This document shows positions 43,758-51,816 of a DNA stretch of 64,000 nt, in pieces. A model generated the notes under the pieces. That model was not told the origin of the DNA. It did not search any database and saw only the letters and a list, made by a program, of their open reading frames with translations. Positions within the stretch are counted from its first letter, which is position 1; the number at the start of each line of letters is the position of its first letter. The DNA lies in the NCBI GenBank assembly GCA_046160825.1, contig JBJXHC010000051.1, forward strand, positions 6,276 to 70,275, written 5' to 3'. A program made the translations under genes and the position numbers. The DNA comes from JBJXHC01 sp046160825 (GTDB taxonomy: Bacteria; Bacteroidota; Ignavibacteria; UBA10030; UBA6906).

Positions 43758-44678
43758 CTATTCCTTTATCGCACGACGGACAAATCCATCTGCATCCCGG
43801 AGAACTGCACGGGCCGTGGCAGCATCAATGCCGCGCTTGATCATGACAATCGCCGTCTTGACGTTGCCACCAGCGTCTACGAGTCTTGTTGCGGCCGTGT
43901 CATAACTGACGTCTGTTGCCATCATGATAATGCGCTTGGCTCGCTCTTCGAGTTTTTTGTTTGTCAGTTGCAGGTCGACCATCATGTTTGCGTACACCTT
44001 GCCGAGACGGATCATTGAGACCGTACTAATCATATTGAGCACGAGCTTTTGAGCTGTCCCGGATTTCAGACGCGTCGAGCCCATGAGTACCTCTGGCCCC
44101 ACTTCGGGACAAATAGCAACATCGACATCGAGATCAAATTCTGCTCGCGGATTTGTGGTAACATAGATTGTCTTTGCTCCCAAACTCTTTGCATGTGCGA
44201 CTGCCTTAACCACGTACGGTGTGCGTCTGCTTGCCGCGATTCCACAGACAACATCTCCCGATCCGACCGCAAGAGCGTCAATATCAATCATCGCTTGTTG
44301 CGTGTTATCTTCAGCGCCTTCCTGTGAGCGAAACATTGCAGCATTGCCCCCAGCGATCACGCCGGTGATTTGCCTGGGGTCCGTTCCAAAAGTCGGCGGA
44401 CATTCGGATGCATCAATCACACCGAGTCTCCCGCTTGACCCTGCGCCAACATAAATCAGCCTGCCGCCACTCCTGAGCGCCGCAACGACAAGGTCGACTG
44501 CTTGAGCAATGAAATATATCTCATGTTCAACCGCATGAGCAACATTCTTGTCCTCGGCGTTAATGAGTTTAAGAACAGTGGTGGTTGGAAGAGAATCAAT
44601 CTCTTCTGTGTTTGGATTTCTCTGCTCTGTCAAAAGCTGTGAGAGATCTCTAAACAATTCAATATCATTTTTCATCAT
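43758..44678 (-). CDS. murQ: N-acetylmuramic acid 6-phosphate etherase
   Basis: A 306-residue SIS-domain enzyme that cleaves the lactyl ether of MurNAc-6-phosphate to give GlcNAc-6-phosphate, part of cell-wall recycling. Visible family motifs: YVGAGSSGRLGVIDASECPPTFG with the catalytic Glu, VIAGGNAAM, and NPRAEFDLDVDVAICPEVGPEVLMGSTRLKSGTAQKLVLNMIST. It begins five bases after the rsmG stop. No MurNAc transporter or AnmK gene is seen nearby. The place is where parA and parB usually follow rsmG. Confidence 0.95.
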   Translation of the reverse strand: MMKNDIELFRDLSQLLTEQRNPNTEEIDSLPTTTVLKLINAEDKNVAHAVEHEIYFIAQAVDLVVAALRSGGRLIYVGAGSSGRLGVIDASECPPTFGTDPRQITGVIAGGNAAMFRSQEGAEDNTQQAMIDIDALAVGSGDVVCGIAASRRTPYVVKAVAHAKSLGAKTIYVTTNPRAEFDLDVDVAICPEVGPEVLMGSTRLKSGTAQKLVLNMISTVSMIRLGKVYANMMVDLQLTNKKLEERAKRIIMMATDVSYDTAATRLVDAGGNVKTAIVMIKRGIDAATARAVLRDADGFVRRAIKE

Positions 44679-44683
44679 AACGG

Positions 44684-45379
44684 TTATAAATTTGTAATGA
44701 CAAGTTTCTTATCGTCAAGGCCGATTCTGTCAATACCATCGAATGAAATACCAACAACACGGCTATTTGTTAAGGCTTTTCTATTTGCCATTTCCACTTC
44801 TCCGGAGATATCTCCGCCCTTCATTGCCAATAACGCCGGTAATTGAAATGATTCTCCGGTCCTAATTAATCTGAGACTGTACGATGAATGTCTGGCGAAT
44901 GGCTTTGACCAGGCAACAAGCTCGTGCAATGGCGCGACGGCCCTTGCAAGGCTAATATCAAATGACTGGCAAAGGTCGGGATTTTTCTTCAGTTCTTCAG
45001 TTCTCCCGGACATGGCAGAGACATTCGGCAATGCAAGGTTCATGAGCATATCACTAACAGCATTGATCTTTTTTTTGACAGAGTCGACAAGGACAAAAGA
45101 AATGTCGGGCCTTGCTATCGCGAGCGGTATCCCGGGAAGGCCACCACCAGTACCAATATCAATAATTCGAATGCCGGCCGGAAGGTCCACAATAAAAAGC
45201 AATGCAAGAGAATGAATAATGTGCGATCCCCAAACATCATCATTTGCCCTTGAAACGAGATTAATTTTTGAGTTCCAAGCGAGAAGCTGGTCAACATATT
45301 GGGAAAGAAGCTGAGTCTGATCCTCTGTTAATGAAACACCATTACCACTAAGTATTTTGAAGGCCGATGCTTTGTCCAA
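44684..45379 (-). CDS. rsmG: 16S rRNA m7G527 methyltransferase
   Basis: A 231-residue SAM-dependent methyltransferase (GidB) acting on G527 of 16S rRNA. WNSKINLVSR, IIDIGTGGGLPGIPLAIARPD and SLARAVAPL are diagnostic. The start is TTG at 45379, which directly abuts the mnmG stop (TGATTG); no ATG is near. Loss of RsmG gives mild streptomycin resistance in many bacteria. Confidence 0.95.
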   Translation of the reverse strand: MDKASAFKILSGNGVSLTEDQTQLLSQYVDQLLAWNSKINLVSRANDDVWGSHIIHSLALLFIVDLPAGIRIIDIGTGGGLPGIPLAIARPDISFVLVDSVKKKINAVSDMLMNLALPNVSAMSGRTEELKKNPDLCQSFDISLARAVAPLHELVAWSKPFARHSSYSLRLIRTGESFQLPALLAMKGGDISGEVEMANRKALTNSRVVGISFDGIDRIGLDDKKLVITNL

Positions 45380-47281
45380 TCAGATGCTTTCACGTGAAAC
45401 GTAACCGCGAACTGCTATCATCAAAAGAGAGAGATCGGCGCTGGTGACCCCGCTTATTCTAGAGGCCTGTCCTATTGTCGTTGGTCTTATACGGCTCAAT
45501 TTCTCCTTGCCTTCGGTGCTAAGTGATTTTACATCTGAGAAAGTAAAGTGCTTGGGGATTTGCATTGACTCACTCTTGTCAAACTGTGCGATCTGAACTC
45601 CTTGTCGTTTGATGTATCCATCATACTTTATTTCAATCTCCACCCTCTCCCTTATTTGCTTTGTCGATAGAGCATCACGCAGGTAATCAGGTATGGATAA
45701 TCTTGAGATGATACTCTCAATATTCACTTCTGGTCGACGGAGCAACTGAGCTGCGCTAACTGGTTCGGAAACCTCTTGTGTTCTCATTGATGAAAGTAGA
45801 GGGTTGGCATCCTGGGGCTTGACGAATATACGCTCAAACTCGTGGACGGCAAGATTAATACTTGATTCCTTTTTCTCAAGATGCGATATCTGAGAATTCG
45901 ATACCAACCCAACCATATTTCCGCTCCGCATGAGCCTTGAGTCGGCATTATCCTGGCGAAGCAGAAGTCTGTACTCCGCCCTTGATGTGAAAATGCGATA
46001 AGGCTCTTCAGTTCCCTTGTTAATCAGATCGTCGATCATAACTCCAATATACGACTCGCTTCGCTTCAGAATGAACGAACTGGCGTTCTTCACTTTCAGA
46101 GCAGCATTGATTCCTGCCATCAAACCCTGGGCTGCGGCTTCTTCGTAGCCACTGGTTCCATTTATTTGTCCGGCGAGGAATAGTCCGGAGACCAACTTCG
46201 TCTCAAGCGTGCTGTACAACTGATGCGGAGGAACAAAGTCATATTCAACTGCATACCCGGGACGTAGGATCACAGCACGCTCCAAACCTTGAACAGTGTG
46301 GAGAGCCTTCTCCTGGACGTGGTCTGGAAGGCTTGTTGAAAAGCCGTTTACATATACAATTCTTGATTCATATCCTTCTGGCTCAAGAAATATCTGATGT
46401 CGTTCTTTGTCAGCAAAGCGATTGACCTTATCCTCAATCGAAGGACAATACCTTGGTCCAACACCCTTGATCCTCCCGGTGAACATTGGCGACTGCTCAA
46501 ACCCATCCTTCAAAGCCACATGCGTAGCACCGTTCGTGTAAGTAAGGAACATTGGAATTTGAGTGTTTGATATGCTATGATTACTGAACGAAAATGGCTG
46601 CGGCTCCAGTTCGGGAAGTTGTTCCTCGGTAACTCCAAAGTCTATTGTGGAAATATCTATTCTGGGCGGAGTACCGGTTTTCAATCTTCCAAGCTGCAGC
46701 CCGAGCTTGGCAAGCATACTGGATAGGCCATGGGCCGCTGGTTCGCCGAATCGACCCCCAGCTGACTGCTTAAGTCCTGTATGCATCAAACCGCCCAAGA
46801 ATGTGCCACTGCAAATTACCAATGCCTTGCAGCTGTACTCAACCCCAGCTCCTGATTCTATTCCAACAATGGCTTGGCCATCGGTCAATACATTTTCAAC
46901 CGTGTCCTTTACAACGCACAAACTATCCTGATTTTGAACTCTTCTTATTGCCTCTCTGCTGTACCAATCGCGGTCGCTTTGGCACCTTGGCGACCATATT
47001 GCCGGGCCTTTTGACCTGTTCAGCATTCTAAAGTGAATACCGGTAGCATCGGCGATCTTACCCATTTCACCACCCAGCGCGTCAATTTCGCGAACCAAAT
47101 GTCCTTTTGCAGAGCCACCAATAGCAGGGTTACAAGACATTCTGCCTATTGCGGCGGGATCCATGGTGAATAGCGCTGTCGAGCACCCAATACGCGATGC
47201 CGCAAGGGAGGCCTCAATACCTGCATGGCCGCCACCAATAACTATGACGTCGTACTGATTCTTGCTTTGGCTTCGTTGCAC
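45380..47281 (-). CDS. mnmG: tRNA uridine 5-carboxymethylaminomethyl modification enzyme MnmG
   Basis: A 633-residue FAD protein (GidA) that, with MnmE, installs cmnm5U at the wobble position of several tRNAs. The FAD-binding VIVIGGGHAGIEASLAASRIG, MSCNPAIGGSAKGHLVREIDALGG, and YCPSIEDKVNRF are all present. The start is GTG at 47281, seven bases after the mnmE stop. parS-like palindromes overlap its start and lie near its end. Confidence 0.97.
   Translation of the reverse strand: MQRSQSKNQYDVIVIGGGHAGIEASLAASRIGCSTALFTMDPAAIGRMSCNPAIGGSAKGHLVREIDALGGEMGKIADATGIHFRMLNRSKGPAIWSPRCQSDRDWYSREAIRRVQNQDSLCVVKDTVENVLTDGQAIVGIESGAGVEYSCKALVICSGTFLGGLMHTGLKQSAGGRFGEPAAHGLSSMLAKLGLQLGRLKTGTPPRIDISTIDFGVTEEQLPELEPQPFSFSNHSISNTQIPMFLTYTNGATHVALKDGFEQSPMFTGRIKGVGPRYCPSIEDKVNRFADKERHQIFLEPEGYESRIVYVNGFSTSLPDHVQEKALHTVQGLERAVILRPGYAVEYDFVPPHQLYSTLETKLVSGLFLAGQINGTSGYEEAAAQGLMAGINAALKVKNASSFILKRSESYIGVMIDDLINKGTEEPYRIFTSRAEYRLLLRQDNADSRLMRSGNMVGLVSNSQISHLEKKESSINLAVHEFERIFVKPQDANPLLSSMRTQEVSEPVSAAQLLRRPEVNIESIISRLSIPDYLRDALSTKQIRERVEIEIKYDGYIKRQGVQIAQFDKSESMQIPKHFTFSDVKSLSTEGKEKLSRIRPTTIGQASRISGVTSADLSLLMIAVRGYVSRESI
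45386..45401. promoter_or_regulatory. parS-like ParB-binding site (site 1)
   Basis: GCTTTCACGTGAAACG matches 13 of 16 positions of the widely conserved parS palindrome TGTTTCACGTGAAACA, including the whole 11-base core TTTCACGTGAA. It lies within the last codons of mnmG, a common parS location next to the origin. Confidence 0.6.
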
Positions 47282-47289
47282 GTGAAACT
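47274..47289. promoter_or_regulatory. parS-like ParB-binding site (site 2)
   Basis: CGTTGCACGTGAAACT matches 14 of 16 positions of the parS consensus if the variable fifth base is allowed; only the two outermost bases differ. It overlaps the mnmG start codon and mnmE stop, 1888 bases from site 1 and about 4.5 kb from oriC. Confidence 0.65.
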
Positions 47290-48649
47290 ACTTCCCTATA
47301 CAAAATGAGCCGAAGACCCTGTTTAGGATGTCATCAGTTGTGATCTCTCCGGTGATTTCAGAGAGCGAGTTCATCGCAGATCTAATGTCTGCGGCTGCCA
47401 GCTCCGTTGACCTTTGAGAATCTATAGATGAAAGCGCAGCCTTCAGTGAGTTTACCGACGATGAAAGGGCTTCATAGTGTCTTAGACTTGAAATTTCAAC
47501 ATCTGATGTTGCAATCCGGTCCGATGAAACAAGTCTTGAGAGTGATTTTTTTAGGGTAGGAATTCCTGCCCCAGTCTTTGACGAGACGGCCACCTTATCG
47601 TCAAGGATCTGGCGATCATGCTCGTGACTGCTGAGTAAGTCTATCTTGTTGAGAACCGTCAAGGACTTCTGCTGAGAGTGGGGGTCCTTTGTCGTGATGG
47701 AGCCCGGAATATCGGTGCAGTCAATAACGGTTACAATAATATCTGAACTTTCAATATAGTCATGTGTTCTTTTGATACCTTCAACCTCCACCGGATCTTC
47801 CGAGGTCCTGATCCCAGCCGTATCAATAAGACGAAAAAGTACACCATCTATTTGAATTGATTCTTCTATTGTGTCCCTTGTTGTACCCGCGATATGTGTT
47901 ACAATTGATCTGTCTGAATTCAACAGGGCATTGAAAATACTCGATTTGCCTACATTGGGTTTTCCGATAATGGCAACGGTTACGCCTTCCCTATGTATTC
48001 TCCCTTGATCAAACGACTGGATTAACGATTCGATTCTTGTGATTACATTATTCAGGCGTTCAGAGATGGCATCCTTGCTCGAAATTTCCACTCCCTCATC
48101 AGAAAAATCCAACTCCAGCTCCAATAACGCACATATATCCAAAAGCTCTTGCTTGATTGATTCGACACAATCACTCAGTTTCCCGCGGAGCTGGTCCATT
48201 GATGTACTGATGGATCTTTTACTTTTTGCGGAAATGATGTTTGCAACTGCCTCGGCTTGTGCCAGATCGAGCTTGCCATTGAGGAATGCACGTTTGGTGA
48301 ACTCTCCCGGATCTGCCTGTCGTACTCCTCGCGAGAGTACAGACTCCAAAACTTGCTGTGACATCACCGTGCCACCGTGACAACTAATCTCCAGTAGATC
48401 TTCGCCTGTATATGAGTGTGGGGATCGAAAAACCGAAACAAGCACCTCGTCAATGACTTTACCGCTTTGCGTGATAAGATGCCCAAGATGAATAGTATAG
48501 CCGGCTGCATCCGAGAGTGTGCGCTTGCCTTGAAAGATGGGATCGATAAGACTGAACGCAAGGGGTCCGCTGACACGCACGACAGAAATAGCCCCTTCAC
48601 CCATGGCTGTTGATATGGCCCCGATGGTGTCATCGCCCCGAAGTTTCAT
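47288..48649 (-). CDS. mnmE: tRNA modification GTPase MnmE
   Basis: A 453-residue GTPase (TrmE) partner of MnmG. The N-terminal folate-binding domain, a helical domain, and the inserted G domain (P-loop GKPNVGKSSIFNALL, DTAGIR, NKIDL) are present, and the C-terminal CxGK motif is FCIGK at the very end. Its start lies after the yidC terminator, so it begins a new transcription unit. A TAATTTTG element lies just before the start; see rejected items. Confidence 0.97.
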   Translation of the reverse strand: MKLRGDDTIGAISTAMGEGAISVVRVSGPLAFSLIDPIFQGKRTLSDAAGYTIHLGHLITQSGKVIDEVLVSVFRSPHSYTGEDLLEISCHGGTVMSQQVLESVLSRGVRQADPGEFTKRAFLNGKLDLAQAEAVANIISAKSKRSISTSMDQLRGKLSDCVESIKQELLDICALLELELDFSDEGVEISSKDAISERLNNVITRIESLIQSFDQGRIHREGVTVAIIGKPNVGKSSIFNALLNSDRSIVTHIAGTTRDTIEESIQIDGVLFRLIDTAGIRTSEDPVEVEGIKRTHDYIESSDIIVTVIDCTDIPGSITTKDPHSQQKSLTVLNKIDLLSSHEHDRQILDDKVAVSSKTGAGIPTLKKSLSRLVSSDRIATSDVEISSLRHYEALSSSVNSLKAALSSIDSQRSTELAAADIRSAMNSLSEITGEITTDDILNRVFGSFCIGK

Positions 48650-48700
48650 GAGGCAAAATTACGGATTTCCTCTTTGACTCGCAACGCGCACCAATGAATC

Positions 48701-48735
48701 AAAAAAATGAAAAAGCCCGTCAACAATCGACGGGC
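48701..48735 (-). terminator. Terminator after yidC
   Basis: On the minus strand, GCCCGTC / GACGGGC form a perfect 7-bp stem with a 7-base loop, followed by TTTTTCATTTTTTT. It lies 29 bases after the yidC stop and ends the rpmH-rnpA-yidD-yidC operon. Confidence 0.85.
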
Positions 48736-48763
48736 TTCACGGCTACCTCAATGAACCTTGCGC

Positions 48764-50563
48764 TTATCTCTTGCCGAACTTCGGAAGGTCTTTGGAGAGT
48801 CTTCCCATTATTCCTCCCGAATGTTTCTTCGGATCAACTTTGCGCAATGGCTCGTCGCCATGCTTCTTGTTGACCCACGATTGCTGAATAATGGAAAGAA
48901 GGTTGAAGACAAAGTAGTAGAGGTTCAGTCCGGAGGGAAAACTGTTGAATAACAACGTCATCATAACCGGCATCATCCACACCATTGCTTTCTGACGCGG
49001 GTCGGTCACTGTCATTTTTTGCTGTATGAACATGGTTACACCCATGGCGAGAGCGAGCCCCGAGAGACTGACGATTTGAAAGAGGGGAATCGTAAAAGGG
49101 AGCTTTACAATTTCATCCGGGACAGAGAGATCGGTGATCCAAAACATGAAGCTCGCCTGGCGCAATTCTATGGATGAACTGAACACAGAGTACAACGCAA
49201 AGAGGATGGGCATCTGGAGAAGGAGAGGGAGACACCCCGATGCCGGGTTGACGCCATACTCCTTGTACAGATTCATGATCTGTTGGTTCATCTTCTGGGG
49301 ATCGTCTTTGTGCTTTTCGCGGATCTCGGTCATCAGTGGCTGAAGGGCCTGCATCTGCTTCATGGATTTCATGCTGGTCTTTGTCAGCGGGTGCAACACA
49401 ATCTTGATAATGATGGAAAAGACGATGATGACAAAACCAAAGTTCGGGATGAACATCCGGAGAAATCCCAACAACGGCAAGAGGACATACTTCGAGATTG
49501 GGCGAATGATCCACGCCGGGCCAAGGCTGATGATTTCATCAATGTTTTTGCCGTACGACTGGATAACATCAATGTCGAGCGGACCCAGAAATACTGTGAA
49601 TGTTGCAGACTCTGAAGCTGAATTAAGCAATGGCATCTTCACTGCAAGGGCGTACGATTCCCGTACTCCTTTGTCGGGCTGATTGACCCGATGACCCTGC
49701 AGGAGTGCCCCGCGGCTCTTGCTTTCATCGGGGATCATAACAACGGCGAAATATTTGTTACGCGCCGCCACCCAGCTTGTAGACCCTTCAATATCGACAT
49801 CCGGGGTCTGTGCCACATCTGCTGCATCTATCTCGGCAAGTTCGCCGCCGGAGTAGGCAAAGGCCTTTGTTGAGTTGGATTCATCAACACTATTGTGCTC
49901 GGCGTAGCGCAGGCCAGTTTCCCATAATACTTGATACTCGTAGTTGGCAATGACATCGCCGACATTCTGGAACTTGAATGCCGCATCGAAAGAATATTTC
50001 CCGTTTGTAAATGTCATTTGCTTCACAATGGATTTGCCGGGAGCTATCTCCAGACGAAGCTCCACGGTGTACGATTCATCGTTACGCAATTCAACCGTCT
50101 TCCAGGTTGGGAAGTCGGCCAAGAATGTGAGGTGTCGCGTGTTGATGAGTTTTCCATCAGAGGAGGTAAACAGCAGGCTGAAGTCTCCGCCCTGTTCATA
50201 ATCAACAATGTTGACCGGATACTTATCCCAGGTGAAATACTTCGTCAGTTCCCACTTTCGAATCAGACCGCCGTGTGTGGAAACCTCGGCCGTGTAGAGA
50301 TCGGTTTTGATTATGAGTCTCCGTTCGGGCCCGCCTACGAGATGGGAAAAATATTTGCCGCTTGTGTCCTTTTCTACACTCCCGATCGTAGGGCTCTTCA
50401 CTGGTTCCGACTCCACGCGGTCCTTCAATGCAGAGTGTGGCGTTCCCAGGCTATCCGCTTGTCGAGGGATACTCCGTGACGGTTCAGGGGGGGCCTGAAC
50501 CCACATCCACACCATGAGAACAATACCTATAAGAATGAAACCGAATACCGTCTGCTTATCCAT
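48764..50563 (-). CDS. yidC: Membrane protein insertase YidC
   Basis: A 599-residue Oxa1-family insertase with the large periplasmic domain of Gram-negative YidC (about 60-360) and five C-terminal membrane helices. TM motifs such as ILFALYSVFSSSIELRQASFMFWITDLSVPD are typical. It inserts membrane proteins with or without SecYEG. The start is the ATG at 50563, which has GGAG ten bases upstream; a TTG start 21 bases earlier is less likely. The C-terminus is basic, as in ribosome-binding YidC forms. Confidence 0.96.
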   Translation of the reverse strand: MDKQTVFGFILIGIVLMVWMWVQAPPEPSRSIPRQADSLGTPHSALKDRVESEPVKSPTIGSVEKDTSGKYFSHLVGGPERRLIIKTDLYTAEVSTHGGLIRKWELTKYFTWDKYPVNIVDYEQGGDFSLLFTSSDGKLINTRHLTFLADFPTWKTVELRNDESYTVELRLEIAPGKSIVKQMTFTNGKYSFDAAFKFQNVGDVIANYEYQVLWETGLRYAEHNSVDESNSTKAFAYSGGELAEIDAADVAQTPDVDIEGSTSWVAARNKYFAVVMIPDESKSRGALLQGHRVNQPDKGVRESYALAVKMPLLNSASESATFTVFLGPLDIDVIQSYGKNIDEIISLGPAWIIRPISKYVLLPLLGFLRMFIPNFGFVIIVFSIIIKIVLHPLTKTSMKSMKQMQALQPLMTEIREKHKDDPQKMNQQIMNLYKEYGVNPASGCLPLLLQMPILFALYSVFSSSIELRQASFMFWITDLSVPDEIVKLPFTIPLFQIVSLSGLALAMGVTMFIQQKMTVTDPRQKAMVWMMPVMMTLLFNSFPSGLNLYYFVFNLLSIIQQSWVNKKHGDEPLRKVDPKKHSGGIMGRLSKDLPKFGKR

Positions 50564-50615
50564 GTAGAACAATCTCCAGAACAACCATTGTTAACCAGCC
50601 TGCACAGAAACTCTT

Positions 50616-50825
50616 TCAGGCCGGATCATATCCTCCCGGATGGAGTGGGTGGCATTTCATGATGCGACGAATTGCGCGAAGAAGACCGGAAAGCGCGCCA
50701 TGTTTTCGCATTGCATCAATTGCATAATGTGAACACGTTGGATAAAATCGACATGTGTTTTGGGGGAGGAGAGGAGAGATGACGATCTGATATAGCCTAA
50801 CAAGCCAGATTGCAAGCGAAGTCAT
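50616..50825 (-). CDS. yidD: Membrane protein insertion efficiency factor YidD
   Basis: A 69-residue protein with an amphipathic N-terminal helix and the conserved SPLLPQNTCRFYPTCSHYAIDAMRKHG Cys-rich core. YidD helps YidC-dependent insertion at the inner membrane. It lies between rnpA and yidC with 3 and 52 bases of spacing, the standard order in the origin-proximal operon. Confidence 0.95.
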   Translation of the reverse strand: MTSLAIWLVRLYQIVISPLLPQNTCRFYPTCSHYAIDAMRKHGALSGLLRAIRRIMKCHPLHPGGYDPA

Positions 50826-50828
50826 TAG

Positions 50829-51215
50829 TTAACGCTTCTCGATCTTGCTACACACCGCCGCTAAATCATCGTGGATCATCAGATATGTCACTCTTCTTGC
50901 TTCCTGTAGCCGATTTCCTCGGTAGGCAACCACGAAGTGAAGATTTGTATTCCTTGCGGTGGACAATTGTACGAGACGCCTCGATACTGTGCGCAGGGCT
51001 TCGCGCATCCGTCGCTTCACATGGTTTCGCTGCACTGCATTCAGGCTGCGATCAACAATTGCTACGCCGGTTGAAACCCCTGCTGCGATGCCAGCCTGCC
51101 ACAGACAATAACACCTGACTAATTGACCATCGGTACGTTTGCCCGAAAGAAAAACTGTTCGAAAGGCTTTTGATCCACGCAAGGCTCGAATATTCTTCAC
51201 ATTGCAACCCGGCAT
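50829..51215 (-). CDS. rnpA: Ribonuclease P protein component
   Basis: A 128-residue basic protein that supports RNase P RNA in tRNA 5' processing. The signature RNxVKRRMRE (here QRNHVKRRMREALR) is clear, as is the N-terminal FRTVFLSGKR. The ATG at 51215 is 11 bases after the rpmH stop; a GTG at 51200 is also possible. Position between rpmH and yidD is standard. Confidence 0.94.
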   Translation of the reverse strand: MPGCNVKNIRALRGSKAFRTVFLSGKRTDGQLVRCYCLWQAGIAAGVSTGVAIVDRSLNAVQRNHVKRRMREALRTVSRRLVQLSTARNTNLHFVVAYRGNRLQEARRVTYLMIHDDLAAVCSKIEKR

Positions 51216-51226
51216 TCACGCCGTTG

Positions 51227-51373
51227 CTATCGCTCGTCGCTTACGGTCAGTTTCTTTCGGCCCTTTGCGCGTCTCCGTGCAAGAACATTCCGGCCGTTTT
51301 TTGTTGCCATGCGGGCTCGAAACCCATGCGTGTTTCTTCGTTTTCTATTGTGCGGCTGAAACGTACGCTTCAT
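51227..51373 (-). CDS. rpmH: 50S ribosomal protein L34
   Basis: A 48-residue basic protein read directly from the sequence: it begins MKRTFQPHNRKRRNTHGF and ends RRAKGRKKLTVSDER, matching L34. A GGAG motif lies nine bases before the ATG. It heads the rpmH-rnpA-yidD-yidC operon, which runs leftward from the origin, divergent from dnaA. It is short enough to be missed by standard length cut-offs. Confidence 0.97.
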   Translation of the reverse strand: MKRTFQPHNRKRRNTHGFRARMATKNGRNVLARRRAKGRKKLTVSDER

Positions 51374-51546
51374 TTTCTATTGCTCCTACGTTTGGATGAC
51401 ACACCAAGAAGGGTATTGATAGGGGAGTTAAGGTACGGAAATATCACTAGAGACACAACAAATTTTCTTGTGTGCGCCCTTGCGTCGTGAGTTTACTTGT
51501 GTTATCATCTTTTGTGTAAAGATTGCTGCCGTTCCGTGTTGACAAC

Positions 51547-51783
51547 TTGTTCACATCGCAACAGGGGTAACCGGATTAGTTCTGGCCTGTGAATAAAACA
51601 CACCGTCTCTCGTGCTTCCTTCTCGTCTTATGTTATGTTCTTGCCTTGATTTTAAGTGCGTTTCTCGGTTTCTAACTTATCGGCTTTCGTGTGTTGATAA
51701 GAAACTTGTCGGCTTACTTCTTGTCTCTGTTCAATCTATTTGTGGGTAATGGTGTGGATAAACAACGGTCTTTGTGTGGATAT
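51547..51783. other. oriC, upstream DnaA-box cluster
   Basis: The 443-base gap between rpmH and dnaA holds several DnaA boxes: exact TTATNCACA matches at 51588-51596 and 51753-51761 (both read TGTGNATAA on the + strand) and one-mismatch boxes at 51547-51555, 51692-51700, 51741-51749 and 51775-51783. The last three plus the exact one crowd within 100 bases of the dnaA start, so they probably also autoregulate dnaA. No other gene was seen in the gap. Confidence 0.8.
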
Positions 51784-51816
51784 CATTGTAACGTCAAGGC
51801 AGAGAGGTTCTTATAG

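Noticed and set aside
48654..48684. Bacteroidota-type promoter (TTGC, 19 bases, TAATTTTG) before mnmE
   Set aside because: The -7 element ends only four bases before the ATG, so the mRNA would be leaderless. Good match but too close to claim.
51374..51530. Promoter for rpmH (TTGTGT, 17 bases, TACCTT)
   Set aside because: A promoter must exist here, but the elements are weak and several alternatives fit equally well.
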